Below, in pieces: positions 45,128-54,025 of a DNA stretch of 64,000 nt. The notes beneath the pieces were generated by a model that made no database searches, was not told the origin of the DNA, and worked only from the letters and a program-made list of their open reading frames with translations. Made by a program: the position numbers and the translations under genes. The first letter of the stretch is position 1, and each line of letters starts with the position of its first letter. The stretch is from Bacteroidia bacterium (GTDB lineage Bacteria; Bacteroidota; Bacteroidia; J057): assembly GCA_033391075.1 (NCBI GenBank), contig JAWPMV010000001.1:186001-250000 (forward strand). Direction: 5' to 3'.

Positions 45128-47432
45128 AGCGAATGCCTAGTCGGATATTTATTCCCAAATCGTCAGCATAATACCTGAGTCTATTGAGGTAGTCCCGGTA
45201 AACGGTATTCAGGATGTTTTCGGCTTGCAGAGAAAATGCAACTTTTGATTCTCCCAATTGGATATGACCTTCCCATTCAGCCCCTAATAAAAAGTAGGCA
45301 TCGGGGGGAGCAAGAAAATCCTGTTCTGGAAGCAGACGATTTTGTCGAAATACATATTTTGCATTGATCGATAGGCGGTCGAAATGGAAATTGCCTTGCT
45401 CTTCCGGAAGAAAACTTATGGAACTAAAGAAGTTGTTGGCAGGCATATAAACCAGAGGGAGATCATTGCTGAGATCATGACCCCGGATGACTGAATATTT
45501 TGTGATCCACTCCCATTTTTCTACAGGCGTAAATTTAGCCAAGAGATCCCAACCCATAATTTGAGCTCCTGTCTGTTTATATCGAAAAACGGGAAAGGCA
45601 CCCCGAATAGTGAGTCTGTATTCATCTTCGGGTTCGAGGAAAATATAGTTGTCAATATTTTGTAGATAGGCGGTTGATTCGAGGAAAAATTGCTTGCCCA
45701 CAATAAGCGTGTTTGAAAGCACTGCTTTCATCGAAGTCTCTGGAATAAGGCTACGGTCTCCTTCTTCGATGCCTGAAACGCCCTGATGAAGTCCCTGGCT
45801 ATACAATTCATTGATATCCGGGGAACGTTGTGCCATCCCAAGATTGAGGCGAGAAGTAAATTGGGAATTATGGGTAAATTTCAAACTTCCCAAAAGGGCA
45901 TAATTATGATAGCTATGCTCAAAGCGCTCCACAAAAGCCGGTGGTCCTACATTGATGGTCGCAACCTGATATAATTGATAATCATAGCGCGCTCCCAACT
46001 CATACATGAGTCTGTTTTCTCCAGAATATAGCAAAGCGTATAAGGCCGAATTATACTTTCTGTAGTTGGGGATCAGGGGGAAGATACCGGTTTCCGGATT
46101 ATTGTTGTTATCTACAAATTTCCCTTGTGTTCCCACTTTAAAACTGAGTCCTGATTCCAGGGTCTTTTGGTATTTGACGTCGGCAAAATGAGATTGAAGA
46201 AAGAGGCTAAGAGAAGGAATTTCAGACCGTCCGCTTCTTCGGACATCAAATTCTTTCCGATCATTCAATTGACCTCCATAGATAAAAGTCAGAGAACTTT
46301 GATCTGGAAAGAGAAAGTGATTTTCCCATTTTAGCAAATGATGCTGTACGACTTGTCTGGGAGGATTGATCTTGTAGGAGAAAGTGTCTGCTGTGAAAGC
46401 AGGAACCCTATTGCCTATTGCATTTTGCAGGTCAGTTAAATTGCCGATATGTGAACCTCTCAGGATGCCCAATTCTGTATTGAACAGGCTATAATAAAGT
46501 CTCGATTTCCACCAATAGTTGACATTTTTGTCCCATTGGGCTGCTATATTAGCTTCTCTGGTACCTGTATTAGTTAGAAAATAATTGGGGCTTCTTTGAT
46601 CGCCGTTAAATTTCAAGCTTCCTGTAATCCTCCAGGCTCCCCAATCATCTGACTTCTCAAGCCGGCCTGCAAGGCTATGTCCCAATCCATTGCTTTGGAA
46701 ATTGTAATTGATCAGGCCGTGGATGTGAGGATCGGGAGAAATATTGCCCGGACTAACTTTGATAATTCCTCCCAGGATATTTGAGCCGTATTCTACCGCT
46801 CCCACTCCTTTTACCACACTGATTTGCTGTGCCGTATTGGGGTCTATTTCCGGCGCATGATCATTTCCCCATTGTTGACCAGCTTGTGCTATCCCATTAT
46901 TTAAAACAGCAACTCTATTTCCATACAGGCCGTGGATGACAGGCTTGGATATTCCTCCCCCTCCTTTGATTGTGCTGACCCCGGAAATCGATTCCAGCAT
47001 TTGGGCGAGAGCCTTTCCACTTTCCTTCTGAATCTGTTCTTTACCTAATACCTTCTGGTTTTGTAGTTGTAAATCCGACCTGGCCTCTCCTTTTATCTGT
47101 ACTTCCTCCAGAAATTCAATATGGTGCTTGAGGTAAAGGGTTAATAGTGTATCTCTACTAAGTTTTATGAAAAATCTATCAGTCTCTCCGCCCAAATGAG
47201 AAAGTTTTAAATGGTATTCTCCTTCACAAAGATTTTTTAAATGAAAGAAACCGGCAGAATCAGCTGTGATGCCTCCACCGGTTTCTTCTATGCTTATGTT
47301 TGTATATGAAAGAGGAGTTTTTGAAAACTCATCCTTTACATATCCTTTGATTTCGAGATCACAAGACTGTGCCCAGCTACTACTCAAACTTAGTATCTGG
47401 GACAGTACAAATATGTAAATACGAAGTCTCAA
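45117..47432 (-). CDS. TonB-dependent outer-membrane receptor with CarboxypepD-like N-terminus, probable metal receptor
   Basis: 771 residues with a signal peptide (MRLRIYIFVLSQILSLSSSWAQ). Residues ~25-105 form the CarboxypepD-regulatory-like domain. The plug domain carries GISKPVIHGLYGNRVAVLNNGI, WGNDHAPEIDPNTA and the late GVGAVEYGSNILGGIIKV. The barrel ends in LGINIRLGIRYEF, with a C-terminal aromatic as in outer-membrane proteins. The HAPEIDP block and the His-rich co-encoded protein resemble ZnuD-like zinc receptors. The metal and direction are inferred. It starts 4 nt after the upstream lipoprotein gene. Confidence 0.9.
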   Translation of the reverse strand: MRLRIYIFVLSQILSLSSSWAQSCDLEIKGYVKDEFSKTPLSYTNISIEETGGGITADSAGFFHLKNLCEGEYHLKLSHLGGETDRFFIKLSRDTLLTLYLKHHIEFLEEVQIKGEARSDLQLQNQKVLGKEQIQKESGKALAQMLESISGVSTIKGGGGISKPVIHGLYGNRVAVLNNGIAQAGQQWGNDHAPEIDPNTAQQISVVKGVGAVEYGSNILGGIIKVSPGNISPDPHIHGLINYNFQSNGLGHSLAGRLEKSDDWGAWRITGSLKFNGDQRSPNYFLTNTGTREANIAAQWDKNVNYWWKSRLYYSLFNTELGILRGSHIGNLTDLQNAIGNRVPAFTADTFSYKINPPRQVVQHHLLKWENHFLFPDQSSLTFIYGGQLNDRKEFDVRRSGRSEIPSLSLFLQSHFADVKYQKTLESGLSFKVGTQGKFVDNNNNPETGIFPLIPNYRKYNSALYALLYSGENRLMYELGARYDYQLYQVATINVGPPAFVERFEHSYHNYALLGSLKFTHNSQFTSRLNLGMAQRSPDINELYSQGLHQGVSGIEEGDRSLIPETSMKAVLSNTLIVGKQFFLESTAYLQNIDNYIFLEPEDEYRLTIRGAFPVFRYKQTGAQIMGWDLLAKFTPVEKWEWITKYSVIRGHDLSNDLPLVYMPANNFFSSISFLPEEQGNFHFDRLSINAKYVFRQNRLLPEQDFLAPPDAYFLLGAEWEGHIQLGESKVAFSLQAENILNTVYRDYLNRLRYYADDLGINIRLGIRYEF

Positions 47433-47436
47433 ATTT

Positions 47437-48009
47437 TTATTGGATCAGGATGTCGAAGGTAACTTCAATATCAGTTTCTCCATCAGCATTGGTAATGTCT
47501 CCAATTGCTACACCTGTAGCGTCTTTCACTGGCTCATGGCGAAGGGTGATTTTTAGCGTTCCACTTCCCGCATCCCCGGTTGTAAAGGTTGTCATGATGC
47601 CAACAGGATTTCCATTTGCATCTGTATCTTTATAGGCAATCGTCGCATTTGCACCTCCTCCTAGTTCGAAAAAGAATTGGTGATCCTCATCCTCCTCAGC
47701 AATTTCTACCGTGATGTCCTCTGCAGGAGTCTCTTGTTTATTCAATAAAATAAGGGTTCCACTATAGGTGGTATTTGCCTTTAGGGGCTCTGTAAGATAG
47801 GAAGGAGGATTCCCTCCATCACCATCAAGGTCTTCAAAACTTAGTACTGCGTCGGCTCCTCCGCCATCAGGGATCAGGGTATATGCCAGCGTAGTAATTA
47901 CTTCCTCTGGATTAGGAATAGGCGGCTCCTCGTCCTCACAAGCTACGAAAGAGAAAGAGATGGCCAGGATGGCAATCATGCCATAAAAGAATTTCTTTGA
48001 AGTAAACAT
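47437..48009 (-). CDS. Lipoprotein partner of the TonB receptor, unknown family
   Basis: 190 residues. The signal MFTSKKFFYGMIAILAISFSFVAC ends in a lipobox (FVAC), followed by EDEEPPIPNPEE, the acidic linker typical of Bacteroidota surface lipoproteins. The rest is a beta-sandwich-like domain with several acidic and Gly-rich turns (SFEDLDGDGGNPPSY, YKDTDANGNPVG) that could bind a divalent cation. Similar small lipoproteins often sit next to heavy-metal TonB receptors in this phylum. It ends 4 nt before the receptor start. Confidence 0.78.
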   Translation of the reverse strand: MFTSKKFFYGMIAILAISFSFVACEDEEPPIPNPEEVITTLAYTLIPDGGGADAVLSFEDLDGDGGNPPSYLTEPLKANTTYSGTLILLNKQETPAEDITVEIAEEDEDHQFFFELGGGANATIAYKDTDANGNPVGIMTTFTTGDAGSGTLKITLRHEPVKDATGVAIGDITNADGETDIEVTFDILIQ

Positions 48010-48040
48010 GGGTTTAAGCTTAAAATGATAAAATGGTGTA

Positions 48041-48066
48041 AAGTCGGGATATAGTTATCCCGGCTT
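48041..48066. promoter_or_regulatory. Hairpin / inverted repeat between His-rich gene and lipoprotein gene
   Basis: AAGTCGGGATA and its complement (11 bp, one G-T) flank a TAGT loop. The core CGGGATA-TAGT-TATCCCG is perfect. It lies 32 nt upstream of the lipoprotein start and 40 nt past the stop of the His-rich gene, both on the reverse strand. It may be a partial terminator or processing site, or a metalloregulator site such as Zur. Confidence 0.4.
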
Positions 48067-48105
48067 AGTCGAACCCAAGAGTTCAACTGATAGAGAAAGA
48101 TGCGA

Positions 48106-48510
48106 TCAGGAAAGAGGGGGGGCTCGAGGTGAGCGGTGGAAAATATTTGCCTGGGTAATGGCGAGAGGAAGATTTTCCTCCACTAATTCCAGCAAAAATT
48201 CTGCGGTAGCAATAAATGATTGCTCATCGTCCAGTTGATAATTCCGGATAAAGGCATCGCAAAGTTCACAACTTGGGTTGCTGGGGAGAAAATGTTCGCG
48301 ATGATCACAACCGTTATTCTGAGCTGCATGATAAAGCGTCCTGTGGCATTCGTCCTGTTCAGCTTCTATTGTATGAACCACATGTTCTTCCTCATGCTCA
48401 TGGCTGAGTTCATGAGAAATGTTGGATAGCATAAAGACAAAAAGATAGCAGGCAAGCAGGAGAATAGTCCCTGTTTGGCCTAATATGCTCATCTGCCTTT
48501 TTGCAAACAT
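48106..48510 (-). CDS. His-rich small envelope protein
   Basis: 134 residues from ATG 48510 (MFAKRQMSILGQTG); ATGs at 48528 and 48492 are alternatives. One hydrophobic segment (TGTILLLACYLFVFMLS) is followed by a cluster of metal ligands, SHELSHEHEEEHVVHTIEAEQDECH, GCDHREHF and PSCELCDAF. This looks like a periplasmic metal-binding or buffering protein attached to the membrane. It leads the operon of lipoprotein, TonB receptor and GNAT, which supports a zinc or similar metal uptake function. Not matched to a named family. Confidence 0.72.
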   Translation of the reverse strand: MFAKRQMSILGQTGTILLLACYLFVFMLSNISHELSHEHEEEHVVHTIEAEQDECHRTLYHAAQNNGCDHREHFLPSNPSCELCDAFIRNYQLDDEQSFIATAEFLLELVEENLPLAITQANIFHRSPRAPPLS

Positions 48511-48620
48511 GTTGCAAATATATTTCATTTTGAGTCCGAAAGCAATTGCTACATATTCCTCCAATATTCCTAAATTCAGAAATCCCGACGAATCAGAAAG
48601 AAAAATCTATAAAAACTACT

Positions 48621-50102
48621 ATGAACACTACACACAGAACTACTGTTTTTCTATTGCTACTATTCCAAATTCTTTTCTGCCCGGCTCAGTTGGATATTGT
48701 CCTGAAAGGGGGTAGGGTAATGGATCCGGAAACCGGCCTGGATGCCATTCGAAATGTAGGCATACGAGGAGACCGCATTGTGGAAATTAGCCGCGATGAA
48801 CTGGAGGGGAAAGAGGTGATCGATGTTTCGGGCCTGGTTGTATCTCCAGGTTTTATTGACCTCCATGTACATGGCCAAACCAATGCTGCCCATAAATACC
48901 AGGCCAGAGATGGAGTAACCACTGCTTTGGAACTGGAAGGAGGGATGCCCTTTTTGAAAGAATGGATCAAAAGCAAAGAAGGTAAGACCATTGTTAACTA
49001 TGGAGCTACTGTTCCCCATGCGCTTTTGAGGGCACTGGCGATGAAAGAATATCGCAACTACCTGGATCAGGCAAAAGATATCTTAAAAGAGAAGGGATTT
49101 GAAGCACCAGAGCTCTTTCGTTTACAAGCCAATCTTCAAACTGCGGGTTATCGTTCGCTTACAGAAGATGATCTGGTATATATGCGGGAACTTTTGTTGG
49201 AGGAATTGGAAAAGGGAGCTTTAGGGGTAGGGGTTCCTGTGGGTTACTATCCCGGAGCAACTGCAGGTGAAATTTATAAGGTCTACCAATTTGCTGCCGA
49301 AAAAGGAGTACCAGTTTTCTCACATACCCGTGGATTCGGGATGCCGGGGATTCAGGAAGCTATTTCTAATGCAACTGCCAGTGGAGCCCCACTTCATATT
49401 GTCCATGCAAATAGTCTCTCTCTAGGCGAAATACAGGTAACCCTGGACATGGTCGAAGATGCTCAAAAGAATGGACTGGATGTAACGACTGAGGTATATC
49501 CATATACAGCTGCTTCTACCTCTCTGGAGTCCGCCATTTTTGATGAAGGCTGGCAGGAGAAATTGGGCATTAGCTATGGGGATATTCAGTGGGAAGCGAC
49601 TGGTGAAAGGTTGACGGAAGCCACTTTTAAAGAATATCGGGAAAAAGGAGGGATTGTAATCATTCACATGATGAAACCTGAATGGATAGAAAAAGGCATT
49701 GCTGATCCGCGGACTATGATCGGTTCCGATGGAATGCCTTATCATCCCAAAGCCCATCCTCGTACTGCCGGCACTTTCTCAAGAGTCCTGGGAAGATATG
49801 TGAGAGAGAAAAAAGTGATTGGCCTTATGGATGCCTTGCGTAAAATGACCCTGATGCCTGCCCAAAGATTGGAGGAGGTAGCTCCTTCTATGCATTTGAA
49901 AGGGCGCTTACAGGTGGGGGCAGATGCGGATATCACCATTTTCGATCCAGAGACCATTATTGATAAAGCAGATTTTAAAGGACTTCAGTATTCTGAAGGA
50001 GTTACTTATGTATTGGTGAATGGAGTCTTCGTGGTGAAAGAAGGCAAGAATGTTGAAGGCGCATTCCCCGGAAGAGCTGTAGTAGGAAAATATCGCAATT
50101 AA
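48621..50102 (+). CDS. Secreted amidohydrolase, N-acyl-D-amino-acid deacylase/dihydroorotase-like
   Basis: 493 residues from ATG 48621 with signal MNTTHRTTVFLLLLFQILFCPAQ; a longer start at 48546 is less likely. The amidohydrolase TIM barrel has PGFIDLHVHGQ (HxH metal ligands), a mid-barrel PVFSHTRGFGMPG and LHIVHAN, and MIGSDGMPYHPKAHPRTAGTF as in D-aminoacylases. Its C-terminal ADADITIFDPETI closes the composite beta-sandwich. It probably frees an amino acid from an N-acylated or cyclic precursor outside the cytoplasm. It heads an operon with two transporters and a PLP lyase. Confidence 0.87.
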   Translation: MNTTHRTTVFLLLLFQILFCPAQLDIVLKGGRVMDPETGLDAIRNVGIRGDRIVEISRDELEGKEVIDVSGLVVSPGFIDLHVHGQTNAAHKYQARDGVTTALELEGGMPFLKEWIKSKEGKTIVNYGATVPHALLRALAMKEYRNYLDQAKDILKEKGFEAPELFRLQANLQTAGYRSLTEDDLVYMRELLLEELEKGALGVGVPVGYYPGATAGEIYKVYQFAAEKGVPVFSHTRGFGMPGIQEAISNATASGAPLHIVHANSLSLGEIQVTLDMVEDAQKNGLDVTTEVYPYTAASTSLESAIFDEGWQEKLGISYGDIQWEATGERLTEATFKEYREKGGIVIIHMMKPEWIEKGIADPRTMIGSDGMPYHPKAHPRTAGTFSRVLGRYVREKKVIGLMDALRKMTLMPAQRLEEVAPSMHLKGRLQVGADADITIFDPETIIDKADFKGLQYSEGVTYVLVNGVFVVKEGKNVEGAFPGRAVVGKYRN

Positions 50103-50108
50103 TCCTCC

Positions 50109-51194
50109 ATGAAAAATATCTATAAAACTTATATCGTTCCGGGCCTGTTATTTCAATCTATTGTTGTTGGAGGAGGCTATGGAACCGGTCGTGAGATCAT
50201 CGAATTTTTCATGAGTAAAGGACCTCTGGGGGGCTATTTGGGAATCCTGGTTTCTATGGTCATCTGGAGCATCATCATCGCCATCGGTTTTGAATTGGCT
50301 CGTCGGTATAAACTCTATGATTATCGAAGTTTCCTCAAAAATCTATTAGGGAAAGGATGGATGCTCTTCGAATTGGTGTACATTGCCAATTTGGTCATCG
50401 CTGTTGCTGTGGTAGGATCGGCTTCGGGAGAGTTATTGTTTGAGATGACGGGCTGGTCGAAAATGGTCGGTACGCTCCTGATGGTAACAGTTGTGGGCTA
50501 TCTCGTTTTCAAAGGGAGTAAACTCATTGAAAAAGCCCTGTCTACCTGGTCTTTGGTACTCTATGCTGCCTATTTGATCCTGATTATAGCAGCAGTTTAT
50601 AAATATGGAGGAACTATAGCAGAGCAAATGGGCGTATCCAAGCCGGATGCTCCCTGGTTGACTGGTGGCTTTCAATATGCCGCTTACAATCTGGCTGCTT
50701 TACCCGCTATCCTCTTCATCGCCGGTAATTTTAAGAACCGTAAAGAAGCCATGACTGCTGGCTTATTGGCCGGACCCCTGGCTATGCTACCCGCGATTTT
50801 TATTTATACATCCATGTTGGCCTTTTATCCGGGCATCCTGACGGAAGCTATCCCTGCGAACTTTCTGATCGGTCAATTGGATTGGCCCATCTTTCAATTA
50901 ATCTTTCAACTCATCCTCTTTGGTACTTTTATCGAAACGGGTACAGGCATGATACATGGATACAATGAAAGAGTGGCTGGGGTTTATAAAGAAAGGGGAG
51001 AGGAAATGCCCGCTTATATGCGATTAGCGATTGGAGTTGTTATTCTGATATTGGCAATATTCTTTGCGGATTTAGTCGGACTTATTGACCTCATTTCAAA
51101 AGGCTATGGCTATCTGACCTGGGCATTCTGGATCGTTTTCTTATTGCCATTATTAATCCTCGGTTCTCTCAGAATATTTGGCAAGAATGAATGA
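50109..51194 (+). CDS. YkvI-like APC-superfamily membrane transporter
   Basis: 361 residues with about ten membrane helices. The first broken helix has IVPGLLFQSIVVGGGYGTGREIIEFF, the unwound Gly-rich motif of LeuT-fold amino-acid carriers, and the overall pattern (GSKLIEKALSTWSLVLYAAYLI, FIETGTGMIHGYNER) is that of the YkvI family. The substrate is unknown; an amino acid is plausible. It begins 6 nt after the secreted amidohydrolase gene and overlaps nhaC by 8 nt, so it probably imports the product released outside the cell. Confidence 0.84.
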   Translation: MKNIYKTYIVPGLLFQSIVVGGGYGTGREIIEFFMSKGPLGGYLGILVSMVIWSIIIAIGFELARRYKLYDYRSFLKNLLGKGWMLFELVYIANLVIAVAVVGSASGELLFEMTGWSKMVGTLLMVTVVGYLVFKGSKLIEKALSTWSLVLYAAYLILIIAAVYKYGGTIAEQMGVSKPDAPWLTGGFQYAAYNLAALPAILFIAGNFKNRKEAMTAGLLAGPLAMLPAIFIYTSMLAFYPGILTEAIPANFLIGQLDWPIFQLIFQLILFGTFIETGTGMIHGYNERVAGVYKERGEEMPAYMRLAIGVVILILAIFFADLVGLIDLISKGYGYLTWAFWIVFLLPLLILGSLRIFGKNE

Positions 51195-52671
51195 ACCGCA
51201 AATCCCTAAAGCAGAAGAAAGAGATATCAGCTTCTGGCAAGCATTATTTCCCGTAGCGAGTTTACTCTTGCTGATTATTTATGGCTTGATTCTTCGTCCC
51301 AAAGTATTTGGGCAATCCCAAATCCCGTTGGAAATCGTATTCCTGCTGGCTGCTTCTATTTCTGTCGCACAATTGTTTTATTTGGGCTTTTCCTGGAAAA
51401 CCATTCAGTCGCATATGGTAGCTAAGTTGGCTAAAGCTATGCCCACCTTCCTTATCCTATTTGCGATTGGAACCATTATAGGAAGCTGGATCATCTCCGG
51501 AACCATTCCGATGTTTGTCTATTATGGGATTAAGTCCATCAATGCCTCCTATATCTACATCATTTGTTTTGTGGTCCCTATTATTTTTTCCTCCCTTACA
51601 GGTACTTCCTGGGGATCGGTGGGAACGATAGGAGTGGTATTGATAGGGGTAGCTGGAGCGATTGAAGCGGATTTAGGCATAGCTGCCGGAGCAATCATTG
51701 GAGGGGCCTTTTTCGGAGATAAACTTTCCCCCCTCTCAGACACTACCAATATCGCCGCGCTGGCTGTAGAAATAGATGTCTATGATCACATTCGCTCCAT
51801 GTTGTGGACGACCCTTCCTTCCGCAATTCTGGCAGGAATCATATTTTTTGTCATGGGCTTTTTGGCTCCTCCAGCCAGTTTGACGGGAGGAGATTATAGC
51901 CAGGTTGAAAGAACTTTGGAAGGCATAGATGCCTTATTTGAATTTAACATCCTACTGCTTGTACCTCCCATCATCGTTCTGTATGGCTCGATCAAAAAGA
52001 TTGCAACTTTACCCGTATTGATTAGCTCATCCATTACGGCCTGTATCCTTGCCCTGATCTTTCAGGACTTTCGTTCAGAGGATGTGATCCATGCCTTTTA
52101 CAAAGGATTTGATACCAGCATGGCGAGCTGGGTGGGCGTGGTTCCTGAGAATGTTGCGACTTTATTCAATAGAGGAGGTCTATACGAACTCAATGATCCC
52201 ATTGTGATTTCTCTCATTGTTTTTTGCTTTGTGGGAAGTATCGATACCATACAGGCCATGCCACGGATTGTGAGTCGGGTATTTTCTTTTGCTAAAAGTC
52301 GTTCGGCAACCATTATATCCGCTCTTTTATCAACAGGACTCAGCAATTCGATGACTTCCAATCAATATGCGGCCAGCTTCATTGTAGGAGATGCCTTTCT
52401 GCATAAATTTGACCAACTGAAAATTCCCCGAAAAGTCCTGAGTAGATCGATCGAAGATATGGGGACCATGCTGGAAAGTCTGGTGCCCTGGCATACTACT
52501 TCGGTTTTTATGGTCGCGACTCTAGGGGTGCCTTTGGCAGACTTTTGGAATTGGCAATTGCTGTCCTTATTTAATTTTGTAATGGCATTCTCTTTGGCTT
52601 TGACGGGGATTGGATGTTTTTATGAAGAGTCTTCTGACTTATTGACGGCAAAAAGTCAGCAAAAAGGCTAA
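51187..52671 (+). CDS. nhaC: NhaC-type Na+/H+ antiporter family protein
   Basis: 494 residues from ATG 51187, overlapping the YkvI-like gene by 8 nt; TTG 51178 is an alternative. About twelve membrane helices. Family marks include FFGDKLSPLSDTTNIAALAVEIDVYDHIR and SSLTGTSWGSVGTIGVVLIGV, and the second repeat LSTGLSNSMTSNQYAASFIVG. NhaC relatives exchange Na+/H+ or, in the malate/lactate branch, organic acids. Its location between a carrier and a catabolic lyase suggests product efflux or a Na+ gradient for the carrier. Confidence 0.92.
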   Translation: MNEPQIPKAEERDISFWQALFPVASLLLLIIYGLILRPKVFGQSQIPLEIVFLLAASISVAQLFYLGFSWKTIQSHMVAKLAKAMPTFLILFAIGTIIGSWIISGTIPMFVYYGIKSINASYIYIICFVVPIIFSSLTGTSWGSVGTIGVVLIGVAGAIEADLGIAAGAIIGGAFFGDKLSPLSDTTNIAALAVEIDVYDHIRSMLWTTLPSAILAGIIFFVMGFLAPPASLTGGDYSQVERTLEGIDALFEFNILLLVPPIIVLYGSIKKIATLPVLISSSITACILALIFQDFRSEDVIHAFYKGFDTSMASWVGVVPENVATLFNRGGLYELNDPIVISLIVFCFVGSIDTIQAMPRIVSRVFSFAKSRSATIISALLSTGLSNSMTSNQYAASFIVGDAFLHKFDQLKIPRKVLSRSIEDMGTMLESLVPWHTTSVFMVATLGVPLADFWNWQLLSLFNFVMAFSLALTGIGCFYEESSDLLTAKSQQKG

Positions 52672-52723
52672 AAATGCTAATGCCAGCTCACTTGGGTGGC
52701 AGGATTTGAACGGAAATTTAGTT

Positions 52724-53911
52724 ATGGCAAAAAAAAGAAAAATAGAAACGGATCTTGCTCATTTTGGAGAAGAGAGGAGTGAATATAGAGGGGCAGTTGT
52801 ACCACCGATTTTCCAGAATTCGCTCTTTACTTTTCAGGATTGGGAGGGAATAGATGAAGCATTTGATGATCGGGTGAATACGCCGATTTATAGTCGAGGT
52901 ATGAATCCTACCGTTGCTCTGGTGGAAAAGAAGATCGCTAGATTGGCAGGTGGAGGAAAGGCCAAGCTTTTTGCTTCAGGTATGGCAGCCATATCAGCAG
53001 GCGTTCTTCATTGTGTGAAAGCAGGGGATCATGTGATTGCCTTGAAGAATGTTTATGGCCCCGCCAATAACTTTATGAATGTCTACCTCCGGGAGAAAAT
53101 GGGACTTGAGCTCAGTTTTGTAAGTGGTGAGAAAGTCTCGGATTTCGAAGAGGCGATTCAGGAAAATACGGCTCTTATCTATTTGGAGAGTCCTTCTTCA
53201 GCTGTATTCAGTTTGCAGGATATTGCAGCTGTAGTGGCTCTGGCGAAAAAACATGGAATCAAGACCTTGATCGATAATACCTGGGCCAGTCCCATCTATC
53301 AAAAGCCTTTGGCTATGGGGGTAGATATCGAGATGCATTCCTGCTCCAAATATCTGGGCGGGCATAGTGATATAGTTGCCGGTGTCTTGATAGCCAGTGA
53401 GGAGATTATAGATGAAATCCAGGTCAAAGAATATGAATTGCTGGGGGCGAAAATGGCTCCTTTCGAAGCCTGGCTGATTCTCCGAAGTTTACGTACCCTT
53501 CCCATGCGTATGGAAAAGCATCAAGCCAATGCCTTGGAAGTCGCTCAATTCCTCCAAAAGCACCCCAAGGTCAAAAAAGTGCGTTATCCGGGTCTTCCCG
53601 ACTTTCCCCAATACGAACTGGCAAAAAAACAGATGAAAGGCTTTACCGGACTCATGGGCTTTCAACTGGATACAGAGGAGCTAGATGAAATCAAAGCCTT
53701 CTTCAATACACTGGAAGTCTTTCAAATTGGGGTAAGCTGGGGAGGACATGAAAGCCTTATCTATGCCCCTGCAATTTCCTATGTAAAAGAGCTAAGCGAA
53801 GAGCAATTTAAAGCCATGGGCATTTCCAAAGGTGATATGCGGATATCAGTAGGGCTGGAACATGTGGAGGATCTGATAGAAGATTTAGAGAGAGGCTTAG
53901 AAGCCTTTTAA
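52724..53911 (+). CDS. Cys/Met metabolism PLP-dependent enzyme (cystathionine beta-lyase / gamma-lyase type)
   Basis: 395 residues from ATG 52724; an ATG at 52706 adds six. Fold-type I PLP enzyme: PIYSRGMNPTVALVEKKIARL, LFASGMAAISAGVL, IDNTWASPIYQKPL, HSCSKYLGGHSDIVAGVL with the PLP lysine in SCSKYLGGH, and VGLEHVEDLIEDLERGL at the C-terminus. It cleaves a C-S bond in cystathionine, methionine or related amino acids; the exact branch cannot be told apart. It is the last gene of the amidohydrolase-carrier-antiporter operon, so it likely consumes a sulfur amino acid supplied by them. Confidence 0.9.
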   Translation: MAKKRKIETDLAHFGEERSEYRGAVVPPIFQNSLFTFQDWEGIDEAFDDRVNTPIYSRGMNPTVALVEKKIARLAGGGKAKLFASGMAAISAGVLHCVKAGDHVIALKNVYGPANNFMNVYLREKMGLELSFVSGEKVSDFEEAIQENTALIYLESPSSAVFSLQDIAAVVALAKKHGIKTLIDNTWASPIYQKPLAMGVDIEMHSCSKYLGGHSDIVAGVLIASEEIIDEIQVKEYELLGAKMAPFEAWLILRSLRTLPMRMEKHQANALEVAQFLQKHPKVKKVRYPGLPDFPQYELAKKQMKGFTGLMGFQLDTEELDEIKAFFNTLEVFQIGVSWGGHESLIYAPAISYVKELSEEQFKAMGISKGDMRISVGLEHVEDLIEDLERGLEAF

Positions 53912-53980
53912 GGTGTTCTGGTGTTCTAGTGCGCTTGTATTCTCGCTAATTCAATTAAAACACCAGAACACCAGAACACG
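53912..53980. repeat. Octamer hairpin element A
   Basis: Starts directly after the TAA of the PLP-enzyme gene. Left array of 8-mers: GGTGTTCT, GGTGTTCT, AGTGCGCT, TGTATTCT (53912-53943). Then a 13-nt centre, then the inverted array AAAACACC, AGAACACC, AGAACACG (53957-53980). The inner arms pair 15 of 15 (53913-53927 with 53965-53979). Shares TGTATTCTCG with element B. No ORF. Confidence 0.85.
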
Positions 53981-54025
53981 TCTTCCCCCTAACTCTCGTT
54001 TATCCCATAAAGTCCCAGCTTTCCC

